Positions 1 to 9,748 are shown, counted from the first letter of the stretch. The stretch is DNA of 64,000 nucleotides from Phytophthora colocasiae (GCA_018806915.1 JAGKQI010000073.1:806001-870000); one strand, 5' to 3'. Numbers and translations are program-made. Notes: a model not told the origin generated them from the letters alone.

Positions 1-1
1 T

Positions 2-739
2 CTCATAGCAGCTGACGCGGACGACGACGAGGAGACACGGTGCGAAGATGGCGAGATGCGGAGGTTGCCACCAGTATCACTCGTGCGTCGTTGGAAAGCC
101 CATGGTGACGTCGTGTACTCGGTGCAGATGATCACAGAGCCCAAGAGTTTAGTGACATCATCGTTTGATCGGCGGGTGAAGGTCTGGTCATTGCACGGCG
201 AGTGTCTAGGTATTTTGATGCAAGGTGGTTTAGGCCCTTCGGCCAGTAGCAGCTTAAACTCCAACGCCAGACATCCTGATGGTAGCCAGCGTCCATGGCG
301 CTTCTCCGTGGACTATGACGCCCGGGAGCGTCGGAAAGAGACAGCAGCCGCTCCAGTTGTAGATGATGTCCACACAATGCTACGTCAAGACGAACGTCGG
401 GATCTCACAGCCGAACGTCGCCGCACAGAACGCATCGCGCAAGCCGCTGCAGCTGAAGCCAGTGTGTTGGAGGAAATCTCACGTACATATTTGCCGCCGC
501 TGCTTCCTCGTCGAGCGGCAGCCGTACCTTCAACAGTTGCAGGTCAATGTGCTTCTGAATCGCTCAGCAATGACGCAGCCCCCGCAGCTCTGCAACCGCT
601 TCGCAAGACGCCACGCCGCAAGCCTGTAAATACAATCACCGCCGGTCGGTCAGCGTTAGTGACTGCGAGTCCGCGCCAGCTTCGGCTTCGTAGTGGAAGC
701 AGCAATAACCGAATGGCCTCGCCCCGGCCGCCCAGCTGA
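2..739 (+). CDS. WD40-repeat protein, 3' end (5' partial)
   Basis: The reading frame is open from the window edge to the TGA at 737-739, so this is the last part of a longer gene and the ATG at 56 is internal. It starts with a short acidic stretch (Asp/Glu run). One C-terminal WD40 repeat follows, with the pattern WKAHGDVVYSV, then TSSFDRRVKVWSLHGECLG. After it comes a low-complexity Arg/Ala/Ser-rich tail containing a probable charged helix (ERRDLTAERRRTERIAQAAA). The form of the repeat, ending in LHGECLGIL, resembles the last blades of the WDR49/WDR64 type of WD40 proteins, but that is only a family-level guess. WD40 propellers are scaffolds, so no catalytic role is expected. The MITE downstream begins 47 bases after the stop codon. 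Confidence 0.65.
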   Translation, partial: LIAADADDDEETRCEDGEMRRLPPVSLVRRWKAHGDVVYSVQMITEPKSLVTSSFDRRVKVWSLHGECLGILMQGGLGPSASSSLNSNARHPDGSQRPWRFSVDYDARERRKETAAAPVVDDVHTMLRQDERRDLTAERRRTERIAQAAAAEASVLEEISRTYLPPLLPRRAAAVPSTVAGQCASESLSNDAAPAALQPLRKTPRRKPVNTITAGRSALVTASPRQLRLRSGSSNNRMASPRPPS

Positions 740-776
740 TGATGGCCTGCTGCAATCGCCCGCTGTCCCTGCCTTA

Positions 777-786
777 GCTATCTGGG
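777..786 (+). repeat. Target-site duplication of the MITE (left copy)
   Basis: GCTATCTGGG here is repeated exactly at 1376-1385, directly outside both inverted repeats. Confidence 0.8.
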
Positions 787-1375
787 GAGGAATTTCCATA
801 AAGGAGTACCTAGGTACTGATTTTGTTCTACCACACCAAATTGCTTTTCCCAATACATGTACACCGGTAAATAAGAATCCTCGCATCCAGACTTAGTGTT
901 TCCTGTAAGTCACCCCTTCAACTCAAAAGAGAAACGCAAATACTTTCACTTCCTCACTCTCACTTCCATGACCAAGAACGCAAAGAAGAAGTCGACGTTT
1001 GGTACGGCTCCTTTCGATCTAGAAGAGGAACACCTTGGGAAAGCAGCTACCCTCGGGCCAACCAGATACGCAACTTGAGTCCTCTGACCCCGCTCATGAA
1101 CTATTCTGCGTCGCGTATGACAAATACAGAAACATTGGCACCGAAACGTTTGGTTCACAGAAAGCGATTCAAACCAGGGTCAAATTGCTGGCAGAACAGT
1201 GTGGGTTTCAGATTCGCGTTCATAGTAGTGGTACCTGGCGGAACGACTCAGGCAACGCCAAGTACATCTTAAGTACATCTGTAAGAAGCTACACGGCCAA
1301 ATACAAGTGAACTTTTCCAATTTGGTGTGGTAGAACAAAAATCAGTACCTATGTACTCCTTTATGGAAATTCCTC
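787..1375. mobile_element. MULE-type MITE, about 590 bp, with long TIRs
   Basis: The left end at 787 (GAGGAATTTCCATAAAGGAG...) is repeated inverted at the right end (...CTCCTTTATGGAAATTCCTC, ending at 1375). The terminal inverted repeats are more than 50 bases long with few mismatches. The 10-base direct repeat GCTATCTGGG flanks the element at 777-786 and 1376-1385. Target duplications of 9-11 bases with long TIRs are typical of Mutator-like elements. Inside, short plus-strand frames around 969-1310 (FCVAYDKYRN, then GFQIRVHSSGTWRN) resemble the N-terminal FAR1-like DNA-binding region of MULE transposases but are broken, so this is probably a non-autonomous deletion derivative. Confidence 0.8.
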
Positions 1376-1385
1376 GCTATCTGGG

Positions 1386-1902
1386 CCCCGCTCATCCACT
1401 TCGACATGCGTTGTTTTTCTGCTTGGAGTGACATACAAAACGCAAGATACTGTTTCTGCCACGTGCCCTCCGCCATTCGTGTGTGGGCGCATCACACTTT
1501 AAGGGTTTGAGCAATCGAACACAAATTACACATCGAAAATACCTGATTCAGGACGCCATGAGCCAAATCCAGGCTTGTTGTGCGTGTCGAACGAAGCACA
1601 CAGAACAGAACAAAGCCATACAGCCCCTCAGGATCATCACCATGTTGAGAGTGGCGAAGCTGCGCGTCGTTGTGTGCAAATACAGGCCGAGCTCTGCCAG
1701 ATGAATGTTCCTCCCATTTCGGTATACCGGTATATACGGTACGAAACCCCGTCCAATTCGCTACCGAGTTTGGTATTCCCTGTAAACATTTTCATCGCAC
1801 ATCTTTCGGTCGCTTTCATTGCTGCTTTAGCTCCGGACCCGACAACGCCGACCGCCGCCTTGTCCTGCTCTGCCTCCTCACCAATTTGCTCTTTTTGTAA
1901 CA
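1386..1902. other. Intergenic region upstream of the CNB-domain gene
   Basis: No coding signal is convincing here. The last 30 bases before the ATG at 1903 are pyrimidine-rich (CTCACCAATTTGCTC at about 1877-1891). This loosely resembles the initiator/flanking promoter region of oomycete genes. A TATA-like stretch (TATATACGG) lies near 1731-1739. Confidence 0.35.
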
Positions 1903-3126
1903 ATGGAAGACTGTGTACAAGCCGCCGCTAACTCGGGCATGTTCGCGCTTTGCTCGGAGCCGACGCTGCGCAAAATCTGCGCGCGCACGAAGGCCGTGAC
2001 GTACCCCAAAAACGCCGTCGTGTATCGCCAGGGTGAGACCCAGACAGAAATGCTGCTGCTTAAGAACGGAAGCGTGGAGACGACCAAGATCATCGAAGGC
2101 CAGGAGCATACGCTCGACGTAATGACCAGCGGCGCAGTCAGCTCTAACCACGCGCTAGTGCAGGATCCCGCGGCCGTGACGGTTCGCTGTCTCACGCCTG
2201 TGTCCGGCTTCTCACTGAAGAGCTCTGCTTTGGACGAGGTGCTCGAGGACAAGACCGCCTCGCGTGAGGTTATGCACAGTCTAAGCAAGGAGATCCGGCG
2301 ACAGGCATCGCTACTGCAGACGCCCCTGTTCGAACAACACGCTAAGCCCACTCCGTACTTCGCTACATCAGTGGCTGCCTCCATCGAGTCGTTCTACCGT
2401 AGTGGCATGAACTCGCTGCTGAACGCACGTCTCACGGGCCAGCCTGTTGCTAGACTCTTCCCGGATATGCACCTGCAGATCCCCACGCGTATCGTGTACA
2501 TTAACGGTTTCAAGGGTATCCGTCACGCCCTCGAGAAGAATGTGGACGCAGACCAGTATGAATACCCGCAGGTAGTGCGTCTGACGGAGGCCGTGGCACC
2601 CGGCGTCTTGATGACGCCTGTAAGCAGCATGCTGGAGGCCTTCAACGCTGGCCACATGAACCCGGAGCCCCTGTCCACGCGTTGGATCCGCGGTACGGCT
2701 CCGCGTATGCTGCGTGAGGTGATTTTCGGCGTTGGTCTAAACCAACTTTCGGACTACTTTGAGGAGCGTCTGTCCGTGACTACTAGTCCCGCAATGAACA
2801 ATGCCTTCGGAAGTATGGCAGCTGGTGTCGTGTGCGGTTATTTGTCTCACGTGCCGCACAACCTCTCCACGATGAAGTTGATGCACCCGCAAAAGACGTA
2901 CGGTGAGCACATGGACGATTTCATCCGCCGTGCGGAGGTTCGCGTGCCTATGACGGTGTCTCCTCGCCAGCGTTACATGGTAGCCACAGCGTTGGCGCTG
3001 CTGTTCCCGAAGGGCCTAACAGTGCGTACTTCACAGATTGTGGGCTCGTTCATTATCCTGAACGGCACCATCAACTCGCTCAAGGACATCGACATCAACA
3101 CGATTAAGGGCTACATGTCGAGTTAA
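1903..3126 (+). CDS. Cyclic-nucleotide-binding domain fused to a mitochondrial-carrier-like region
   Basis: An uninterrupted 407-aa frame starts at ATG 1903. Residues about 5-115 look like a cyclic-nucleotide-binding (Crp/PKA-regulatory-like) beta roll, with a YRQGETQTEMLLLKNGSV segment where these domains carry GxxxxxxYxIxxGxV. No clear phosphate-binding-cassette Arg is visible, so ligand binding is uncertain. Residues about 160-400 resemble an SLC25 mitochondrial carrier fold: APGVLMTPVSSMLEAF and CGYLSHVPHNLSTMKL occupy the places of the Px(D/E)xx(K/R) signatures, followed by RG-x-APRMLREVIFGVG. The signatures are degenerate, so transport activity is doubtful. No introns are seen. The combination suggests a membrane-associated or mitochondrial protein with a sensor-like N-terminus; its function is not known to me. 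Confidence 0.7.
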   Translation: MEDCVQAAANSGMFALCSEPTLRKICARTKAVTYPKNAVVYRQGETQTEMLLLKNGSVETTKIIEGQEHTLDVMTSGAVSSNHALVQDPAAVTVRCLTPVSGFSLKSSALDEVLEDKTASREVMHSLSKEIRRQASLLQTPLFEQHAKPTPYFATSVAASIESFYRSGMNSLLNARLTGQPVARLFPDMHLQIPTRIVYINGFKGIRHALEKNVDADQYEYPQVVRLTEAVAPGVLMTPVSSMLEAFNAGHMNPEPLSTRWIRGTAPRMLREVIFGVGLNQLSDYFEERLSVTTSPAMNNAFGSMAAGVVCGYLSHVPHNLSTMKLMHPQKTYGEHMDDFIRRAEVRVPMTVSPRQRYMVATALALLFPKGLTVRTSQIVGSFIILNGTINSLKDIDINTIKGYMSS

Positions 3127-3574
3127 ACGTCCAGATACTACAAGGCTACAAGGCGACAATAGATGGCCTACGCAAGAGAATCCACTGCAACTTGCCGGCA
3201 CTGGCAAGACTCCGTTCGGGAAAGGTGCGCGTGCATGTGCAGCTCAGTTCAACTTGACGCAGCCAGGCGACCCAAGACAGCGAATGCTAGCGGCGGCTGG
3301 ACTGCGTAGAGCCGAAGAGAATGTGACGGCATCGGGAAGTAGATCAGCCACAGCGGCCCCGAATGACCAATATAAAACGGAATACACTGCAAGTTCAAAA
3401 GCTCAATGCCACGTACTTTACGTCGATGCGATGGAATCCATATCCATCATGGATATGAATCTCAAATCTTGTTAAACGAATCATCAACTGGAATGGACTG
3501 GCCACCACCTCCAGCATTGCGTTTTATCGGTATCTGCTTCCTTTGAGGCCGTTGCAACCTGATCGACGGCGGGT
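3127..3574. other. Intergenic region, no gene recognised
   Basis: This is the 3' flank of the plus-strand CNB gene and of the minus-strand gene that ends at 3575 (convergent). A short open frame (3254-3475) has no family resemblance or coding character that I can recognise. Confidence 0.4.
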
Positions 3575-4348
3575 TCACTCCATAATAGCATCGGCTAGAG
3601 AGAGTGGCGGAAGTGGAGTCTCGGTTGGCAATGGGCACTCACGCGTAATGCTAGGACGCGGCACTCGGTTCAGGTATTGGTACGCACGCAAGTGTCGGAA
3701 GAATGTAGAAGTGAAGAATGCCACGATACGCGCCACTTCCATAGGCGAAAAGCGCTGTACAGACGATGGAGACGCATCTACCAGATCTTGAGCGATGTCA
3801 TTATCTGCTACCGCACCACTGACATACCGGATCTTCTCGCGGAATTGGTCGTACACAGCTTCCACTGAATGGTACGCGTCTGGAGAATCTTGAGCTGTTG
3901 GCATTGGGACTGATGCCTTAATGCTCACTTCCATTGTAGTCTCATGCAGATCTGCGTTCTCATCTGAGATGGAGTCAGAGTGGTTACTCAGCAGTGAGTC
4001 TGTGGCACTTAAGACCGGGAGTGTGCCGAACATGTACACCTCATGCGCCAGCGTCAGCAAGACGAGAGCTTTTTCAGGTGGCAAGTGTGCGTCGTCCTGA
4101 GCGAAGGTAAGCACGCCGAAACAGAAGTCTACCCACACGCTTGTGGACGGGTTAACAGAGTAGTGCTGCACCCCCAACGCGCATTGCAGTCGATCAACAC
4201 GCTCCACCGCCGACTCAGCAGCATTGAGTTGCTCCAGCTGCTCCAATGAGATTAAAGTCTTCGGGCCTGGAGGATCCTCGTCTGGGACTGGCTGCTCTTC
4301 CACCGCGACCGGCGCTGGCGGTGTGACCACTTCAGCCGCTTTCCCCAT
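3575..4348 (-). CDS. CFAP119: CFAP119/CCDC189-like cilium-associated protein
   Basis: A 257-aa frame starts at the ATG whose first base is 4348; an upstream GTG at 4354 is not a likely start. Three blocks match the pattern of the cilia- and flagella-associated protein CFAP119 (CCDC189). These are WVDFCFGVLTFAQDD with EKALVLLTLAHEV (residues about 70-105), VEAVYDQFREKIRYVSGAV in the middle, and RFSPMEVARIVAFFTSTFFRH with LRAYQYLNR near the C-terminus. Family members belong to the motile axoneme, which fits an organism with flagellate zoospores. The N-terminus is Pro/Glu/Val-rich and looks disordered. The gene follows CAP on the same strand after 196 bases. The match is made from memory of the family pattern. 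Confidence 0.6.
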   Translation of the reverse strand: MGKAAEVVTPPAPVAVEEQPVPDEDPPGPKTLISLEQLEQLNAAESAVERVDRLQCALGVQHYSVNPSTSVWVDFCFGVLTFAQDDAHLPPEKALVLLTLAHEVYMFGTLPVLSATDSLLSNHSDSISDENADLHETTMEVSIKASVPMPTAQDSPDAYHSVEAVYDQFREKIRYVSGAVADNDIAQDLVDASPSSVQRFSPMEVARIVAFFTSTFFRHLRAYQYLNRVPRPSITRECPLPTETPLPPLSLADAIME

Positions 4349-4544
4349 TCCCACTGCACAACGACCACCCTCCGACCTTTCAAGAAGGTAACAATCTCAG
4401 CCAAAAAGTAAAGTTCAATTCATTCCTCAAACAGCACACGGCACCTAAGAAAACGAGATCATGGAGTGGTGGAAAAACAGCAACGTTCTCTTCATCACCA
4501 CACGACTGGGCACTTGTCATTGAACCGCGAGCTCGTGGCTAGAT
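4349..4544 (-). other. Spacer between CAP and the CFAP119-like gene
   Basis: These 196 bases must hold both the end of the CAP transcript and the promoter of the downstream gene. No motif stands out clearly enough to name. Confidence 0.4.
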
Positions 4545-5939
4545 CTAGTGCGAGTACAGGTCCGACACGTCCGACGAGATGGTCAGGTCGCCCGTAATTT
4601 TGTGCACGAACTGCTCCGGGATCGGTTTCTCCACGTAGTCGTCGCTTCCCGCAGCCTCCGGGAACGCCACGTTCATCTCCGAGCTCTTGGACGTAACGAA
4701 TTGCACCTCACGTCCCTCCCACGAGATATACACGAGACAACCGTCCGTCTTGTCGATGGCCACGGATGGCACCACACCCTTGCACTGGACTTGCACACTC
4801 TTACAGTTTACGATCTCGATACTGGACACTGCGTTGTCGAAGATGAGCTTGGTTTTCTTGCACGAGTCGAACACGATGTTCTTGGCCTTGCCCTCCAGCA
4901 GGATGGTGGCGCCCTCGCACCCGAAGATATATACCTGCTGCTTCATGTTGATACCGCTGACAGTGAGCGGCTCGGGGCCAGTCTGGTACTCGATCTGCCA
5001 ATTTCCGTTGCGCTCCTCGCAAACAGCGGGCTTGGTAACCTTAGTAGGAGCGGCCGGCTTCTTGGCAGCAGCAGGAGCAGCAGGTGTGGGAACACCGCCC
5101 TCGGGCTTGTAGTCCTTGCGCCAGGTCTGCATGTCCTTGGTGACCTTCTTTAGGCCTGCCGTCTTGCCACTGCTCTGGTCAATGGACTTGATACCAGCAA
5201 AAACGTTGGACATACCACCAGCTGGTGCAGCAGCCTTGGCTGACGAAGCAGCACCGGTGGCAGCAGGCGTGTAGCTGGCGACGTCGCCTCCCTTGGGGTT
5301 CCACGTGACACCTGTGGTGTGGTGGGCCTTGACGTAGGCCATGAGCTCCGTCAACAGACTCTTAAAGGACGTGACAAAAGCAATCTGGTCCGGGTTGGAC
5401 GTCTTGTACTGCACACGGATCTTGTTGCCCCAGAAGTCCGAGCCACCGACGTACGACTCGATAAAGGGCTTGGGGGCAGGCTCGACGCAGAGCCATCCGA
5501 GTGCCTGGATGCCCTCATTCACCATGTTCTGGTGGTTGGCGAATTCACTACGGTTGTCACGCAGCGTGTTGATCTCCTTGATGCACGCCTGCAAGTCCTT
5601 CAGGTGCTCTGGGTTGAGAGTTGCCGGCTTCTTGCACTGGCTGGCCATCAACAGGTACGCGCGTTGGGCAGCAAAGGCCTTCTCCGTCACCTCTCCGAGC
5701 TTCTTCGTGTCCTCTCCAAGCTTGGAAGCCACGTCCACAAAGGGAGGAAGGTACTGGGACACATACTCATCGTAAGCCTCAAGTTGAGGCGACAGCTCAA
5801 CAGGCGCAGCGGTGGGGGCTGCAGCAACGGGAGCTGCAGACACAGGAGTGCCAGACACACCCAGCTGCGCCTCCACACGGGCCAGGCGCGCACCGAACGC
5901 GTCCAGCAGACTCTGTAAGGGCTTGACGGCGTCACTCAT
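4545..5939 (-). CDS. CAP: Adenylyl cyclase-associated protein (CAP/Srv2)
   Basis: A complete 464-aa frame with its ATG at 5939. The order is that of CAP proteins. A short N-terminal coiled segment (LLDAFGARLARVEAQL) comes first. The helical folded domain (about 50-215) contains LGWLCVEPAPKPFIESYVGG and NPDQIAFVTSFKSLL. An Ala/Pro-rich linker carries a WH2-like segment (GLKKVTKDMQTW, near residue 270). The C-terminal CARP beta-helix (about 308-460) contains NVDSCKK-type repeats and IVNCKSVQVQCKGVVPSVAIDKTDGC. CAP binds G-actin and cofilin-actin, promotes actin turnover and nucleotide exchange, and acts at the cortex and in the cytosol. No introns are seen. Several long frames on the opposite strand are shadows of its GC-rich codons. 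Confidence 0.93.
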   Translation of the reverse strand: MSDAVKPLQSLLDAFGARLARVEAQLGVSGTPVSAAPVAAAPTAAPVELSPQLEAYDEYVSQYLPPFVDVASKLGEDTKKLGEVTEKAFAAQRAYLLMASQCKKPATLNPEHLKDLQACIKEINTLRDNRSEFANHQNMVNEGIQALGWLCVEPAPKPFIESYVGGSDFWGNKIRVQYKTSNPDQIAFVTSFKSLLTELMAYVKAHHTTGVTWNPKGGDVASYTPAATGAASSAKAAAPAGGMSNVFAGIKSIDQSSGKTAGLKKVTKDMQTWRKDYKPEGGVPTPAAPAAAKKPAAPTKVTKPAVCEERNGNWQIEYQTGPEPLTVSGINMKQQVYIFGCEGATILLEGKAKNIVFDSCKKTKLIFDNAVSSIEIVNCKSVQVQCKGVVPSVAIDKTDGCLVYISWEGREVQFVTSKSSEMNVAFPEAAGSDDYVEKPIPEQFVHKITGDLTISSDVSDLYSH

Positions 5940-6273
5940 TTTCTCGTAGCTTGGATTTCTCTAATGATTTCTTGGCTTCCTCCCCCTCTTGAAGCGCAGG
6001 CATGATACGTAGATGAACGCATGCGATTGGTGGATTCTCGAATCGTTGCATTGCGATGGCGATTGGACGAAATAAAGACGAATCGGATGACATTCAAGTA
6101 ACATTACGACAACATTAAAAATAAATATATTATACTTAGTAAAAAATAATGAACTTAGTCTTTTTCATCCAAATTTGTAGAACCTGGGTATAATTTAGGA
6201 TAGTTTTGAATCGATTTGAACCGGTCTTTGACCAATCAGAGGTCACGGCGAGCACTATGCACTTCTTCTAGCA
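5940..6273. promoter_or_regulatory. Upstream region of CAP; AT-rich spacer
   Basis: This is the 5' flank of CAP (minus strand) and of the frameshifted ORF on the plus strand. A strongly AT-rich tract (about 6105-6160, AAAAATAAATATATTATAC) lies in the middle. No specific site can be assigned. Confidence 0.35.
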
Positions 6274-6887
6274 ATGACCACAGCAACTTCGGTGCAGCGC
6301 AGCTCTCCTCGACGCGTTTCGCTCGACGCCAACACACCCAACCAAGGCCAGGCAGCCCAAGTCACCAATTCTCGGTTCCGCCGTACCAGAGCCGAAGTCC
6401 ACAACAAGTGAGACGAAGCCCACGTCTCGAGCAGCCGCGAGAGGCAGTATTCACACACGATCCGTTGATCAAACTTTCAGTCGATGTGCGATTGAAGTAC
6501 ACTGTTAATCAGCGTCTATCATCATCAGGGCGGTTGGGCACGCACAGAATTCTTTGCGACACATGGGAGGAGGTGAAGAGCAGGCTTTGGGACGTCATCC
6601 AGCGCGAGTTGAATCCCCTGGCAGTTCTGAATGGAGCCCCACCAACCTGGAAAGCTGATGAGTGTGAGCCAGCGATCGAGATGTTCGAAAAATACACTTC
6701 GATGCGCATGAACACCAAGGTACTGGATCCATGGTCAAGCGCGAAAGATCGTCGATATCTGTCCAAAAACAAGGATGAATCAGTCGTGCTCTCTGCCTAC
6801 AAGTACGGTAACGAGATACCAACCGCATTGGTCCCGCTGCAACTGACCGAGGAGGAGCTGCAACGGGAGAACTTCACCAATTCATGA
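6274..6887 (+). pseudogene. Unrecognised ORF with a probable frameshift
   Basis: The first plausible ATG is at 6274 (MTTATSVQRSS). That frame stops after about 45 codons, while a long frame (about 6210-6887) continues past it without a usable ATG near its start. A single-base shift near 6405 would connect them. The C-terminal 140 residues look coding: LIKLSVDVRLKYTVNQRL, then TWEEVKSRLWDVIQRELNPL, and KYGNEIPTALVPLQLTEEEL. I do not recognise the family. It sits at the edge of the transposon nest and could be a captured gene or a transposon accessory gene. Confidence 0.4.
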
Positions 6888-6889
6888 TC

Positions 6890-7210
6890 ACTACGCTGAA
6901 GGAGAAATGGAGCAGTACAATTACAGCACAGGAGATGTCGTGGCATCTGAATCCAGTTTGAAATGGTGTTGATGTGCTTGTTGTAGATCGTTGCCAGTCG
7001 CTGTTTTGACAAGTCCAGATAGAAGTAGCCATAAAGAGCGTGCATGATAGTATTTGTCGATGCGTGGCGGCCATTGACCGCTTGCTGAACGCTTGCCATC
7101 GTTGTTTTGAGGTACCCTTTGGCCTACCCAAGCAGATTCCCCAATGTCGCAAGTGCAGCTCGGCCGACTCTAGCAGCTCCAAAGTGCCCACACGATGCAA
7201 CTCGACCAAC
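6890..7210 (-). pseudogene. Helix-turn-helix fragment, possibly from a transposase
   Basis: On the minus strand a short frame contains GYFYLDLSKQRLATIYNK followed by HINTISNWI. This has the spacing of a helix-turn-helix DNA-binding domain of the Tc1/IS630 or pogo kind. No catalytic domain follows. It lies just outside the Copia fragment and is probably a transposon relic. Confidence 0.35.
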
Positions 7211-7425
7211 TCCAGCAGCTTCAGTAAGGCCTTGTGGTACAGCTGAATCGATTCGATTCATGCCATCCTCACAATTTCGAATGGAACTCACAATACAGCA
7301 ATGGAGTGATTACCGCAGCCTTTTGATTCCTACAACTAAAGTGAAGAAAAGCCAGGAAAGGGCAGGAACAACAACAGGAACACCAATTACAGACCTGGAA
7401 GAGGAGGGAGGGAGGGGGGGGGGGT

Positions 7426-7716
7426 TGAACCCCAGAACTTAGTTGTTGTTTAAACTCAGTTTATTATTCCCAACTTAATTGCCCTCTAATAGACCGATGT
7501 GCTCAGTCGTTGGCAAAAGGAGAAGTGAACTCCTTTCGCCGGTTTGACCATCATCGCACGAGTGAATTGCCGTCGGCAGAAGTGCCAACAGCGTTGATTG
7601 GCACTTACAGACGCCGCCTTTCCACACCTGGAGAGTGTTCACTTAACTCGAGTATACTTATCTAATCTTTGGTATACTTCGTCACTGCCTCCACTAGCTT
7701 GCGGCTCATTCTAACA
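7426..7716 (-). repeat. LTR of Copia-1 (3' LTR in element orientation)
   Basis: The LTR runs TG...CA on the minus strand (TGTTAGAATGAGCC start, first base 7716). Compared with the other copy it carries about 10-12 extra bases around TGGAGAGTGT and scattered substitutions. Confidence 0.8.
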
Positions 7717-7761
7717 CCCCCACTAAGTGTACACTTATGTGTAGACCTCTTTCACTCCAAT

Positions 7762-8576
7762 CTAATCTCTTAAAACTGTTAACTGTTTAGTAGGAAGTGC
7801 CTTTGTCAGAATATCCGCTGCCATGCTGGCGGTTGGACAGTACTCAATAACTAGGCGTCCTTCTTCTACCAAGTCTCTAGTAAACAGGTATTTTATCTCA
7901 ATGTGCTTGCTAGCCTTATGGTTTCCTGGATTCTTTGTGATGCTTATTGCTGATCTGCTATCACACCACACTTGCACAGGTTTCTCTTGACGAATCCCAT
8001 TTCCGATAGCAAGTGCCACAACCATTCGCTCTCTTTAGCACCTTCACTTAATGCGATTAGTTCAGCCTCCGCTGTAGAAAGAGACACGCATCCTTGTTTG
8101 CTACTACACCATGAGATGCTGCAGCCTGCCATCTTAATTTGCATAGCCCGTAATAGAATTACGTTCTTTTGATTGACACGCAAAGCTTGCGTCTGTGTAC
8201 ACTTCATACGTTATCTCCATTGACTTTCCATTAAGAAGTAGACCGTACGTCGATGTCCCTTTCAAGTATTTTCGCACTCTACTAGCTGCTTCCCAATGTG
8301 TCCGATTGTAACATGACAGATACTTACTCAATTCTCATACTGCGTTTGCTATATCAGGTCGTGTACATCTTACCAAATATTGCAGCGACCCTACTAAACC
8401 TCTGTAGTCAAATTTCTGCGCGCTGATTTGCCCCGAAGACAATTTTGTTTCAGGCTCTAACTCAATGCCAGTGACTTGAGGTGTCGCTACAGCTGAGCTG
8501 TTCTCAATGTTGTCTTCTTAATCAAATCGAATATGTACTGGTGTTGCGATATTGATATTTCTTCGGACTTCCATTT
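7762..8576 (-). pseudogene. Copia-1 distal pol (RT end and RNase H), broken
   Basis: Minus-strand fragments contain YILKMEVRRN, LSCYNRTHWEAASRVRKYLK, TYEVYTDASFAC (first RNase H Asp), SLSTAEAELIALSEGAKE (Glu) and VQVWCDSRSAISI (Asp), ending ADILTKALPTKQL. These are the standard landmarks of Copia RNase H. At least two frameshifts separate the pieces. The sequence is close to the RNase H of the second Copia at 54-54.9 kb. Confidence 0.85.
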
Positions 8577-9748
8577 TCAGGATATAGTCGTCACTGTCCG
8601 CAGTGCTGGACACAACAGGCGAGTTAGGTGTACCAAATCCACAGGGTGTCACCTGCACATCAGCTGAAGCAGTCGCGGGAGGCGTACTTGGCCCACTCTC
8701 TGCAATACTGAGCCTTTCGAGGCACGCAGCATCATCAGGGATCTCAAAGCGCTGAACAGACTGGGCAGGTTGCACCTTCTGCACTCGAGCATGATCGGTC
8801 TTCCGAATCCGCAAACCCTTTGGCTCACAGTAGGTGTTCTTGCGGCCAACACCATTCGCAGTGTCCCTTTTTCTAACAGGGCAGTCCCGTTTAAAGTGGG
8901 GACAGATTCCATTCATGTCATTGTGAACTCCATGGCAATAGAAGCAGACGTTCACGCGCTCATCGCCCATCGGTAAGGGCGTGACCTTTCGCTTCCCCAA
9001 TTTCTTGGCTGGGCCTTCTTGCCACCAGCTGTAGCGGAGGAAGCATAGTTGACCGGAGCAGGCGTGGCAGCTTTCCCCATTGCCTGAGTTCCCGAAGATA
9101 CTCCTCATCTTCTTCTCCACCCTTTCTAACGTGAACTCGTCGGGCATAAACGTGACACTTGGTCCCCATAGGTGGCTGGGTATAAGCGACAGCACCTTCC
9201 CCCATCATCAGTTGACTAAGGAGAAGGTGCACTCTCAATGTGTCTTGGCCCTGCCTGTTCAGCCGATTGCGCACGGCACGCAGACACCGGAAAAGCTCAC
9301 CAATGGGGCCGAAATCCATAGCCAGGGTGCGCTCAAACTCCTCCATCCCCATTGCATTATTCAGCCCAAAATCAGCCTCAAGGTGCTGCCAGAACTGCGG
9401 GACCGGCTGTGACGTGAGCGGTGTGCTCAATTGCGTCACATAGCCGTACGGGAGCGTCCGATCAAACATGTCCCGCAGGTACGATTCCTGCTCTTGCAAA
9501 AAGGCCGTCTCAAGCGCATGTCCCTTGAGCTGGTCCTGCTCACTCAAAGCTGGTACAGTCGCCGGATTCGTGAGAAAATCCTAGTAACCGAGAGTCGGTG
9601 CAGATCGACCGGCTTGAATCTCGGTGACACGATGACGGTTGGTAATCTGCGTCAGATGCGCCAACATCACATCCTTCCATCGCTGAAAGTCGCTTGGTTT
9701 GCCGTTGAACTTCAGCCCCGAAAAGTCTGTCTTGTTCTCCTTGGCCAT
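8577..9748 (-). pseudogene. Copia-1 gag, broken
   Basis: The ATG at 9748 begins MAKENKTDFSGLKFNG, a typical Copia Gag N-terminus. A TAG codon interrupts after LGY near 9580. The frame then continues (SEQDQLKGHALETAF) and shifts once more near 9195. The zinc-knuckle-like segment is CFYCHGVHNDMNGICPHF, with a further C (about residues 300-325). The frame runs into distal reverse-transcriptase sequence at about 8577, the deletion point. Confidence 0.75.

Noticed and set aside
896..1310. Two short ORFs inside the MITE as real host genes
   Set aside because: They lie between perfect TIRs and target duplications and look like broken MULE N-terminal sequence.
4548..5926. Several long plus-strand frames opposite to CAP
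   Set aside because: They overlap a complete conserved CAP gene in antisense, have no recognisable domain and arise from its GC-rich third positions.
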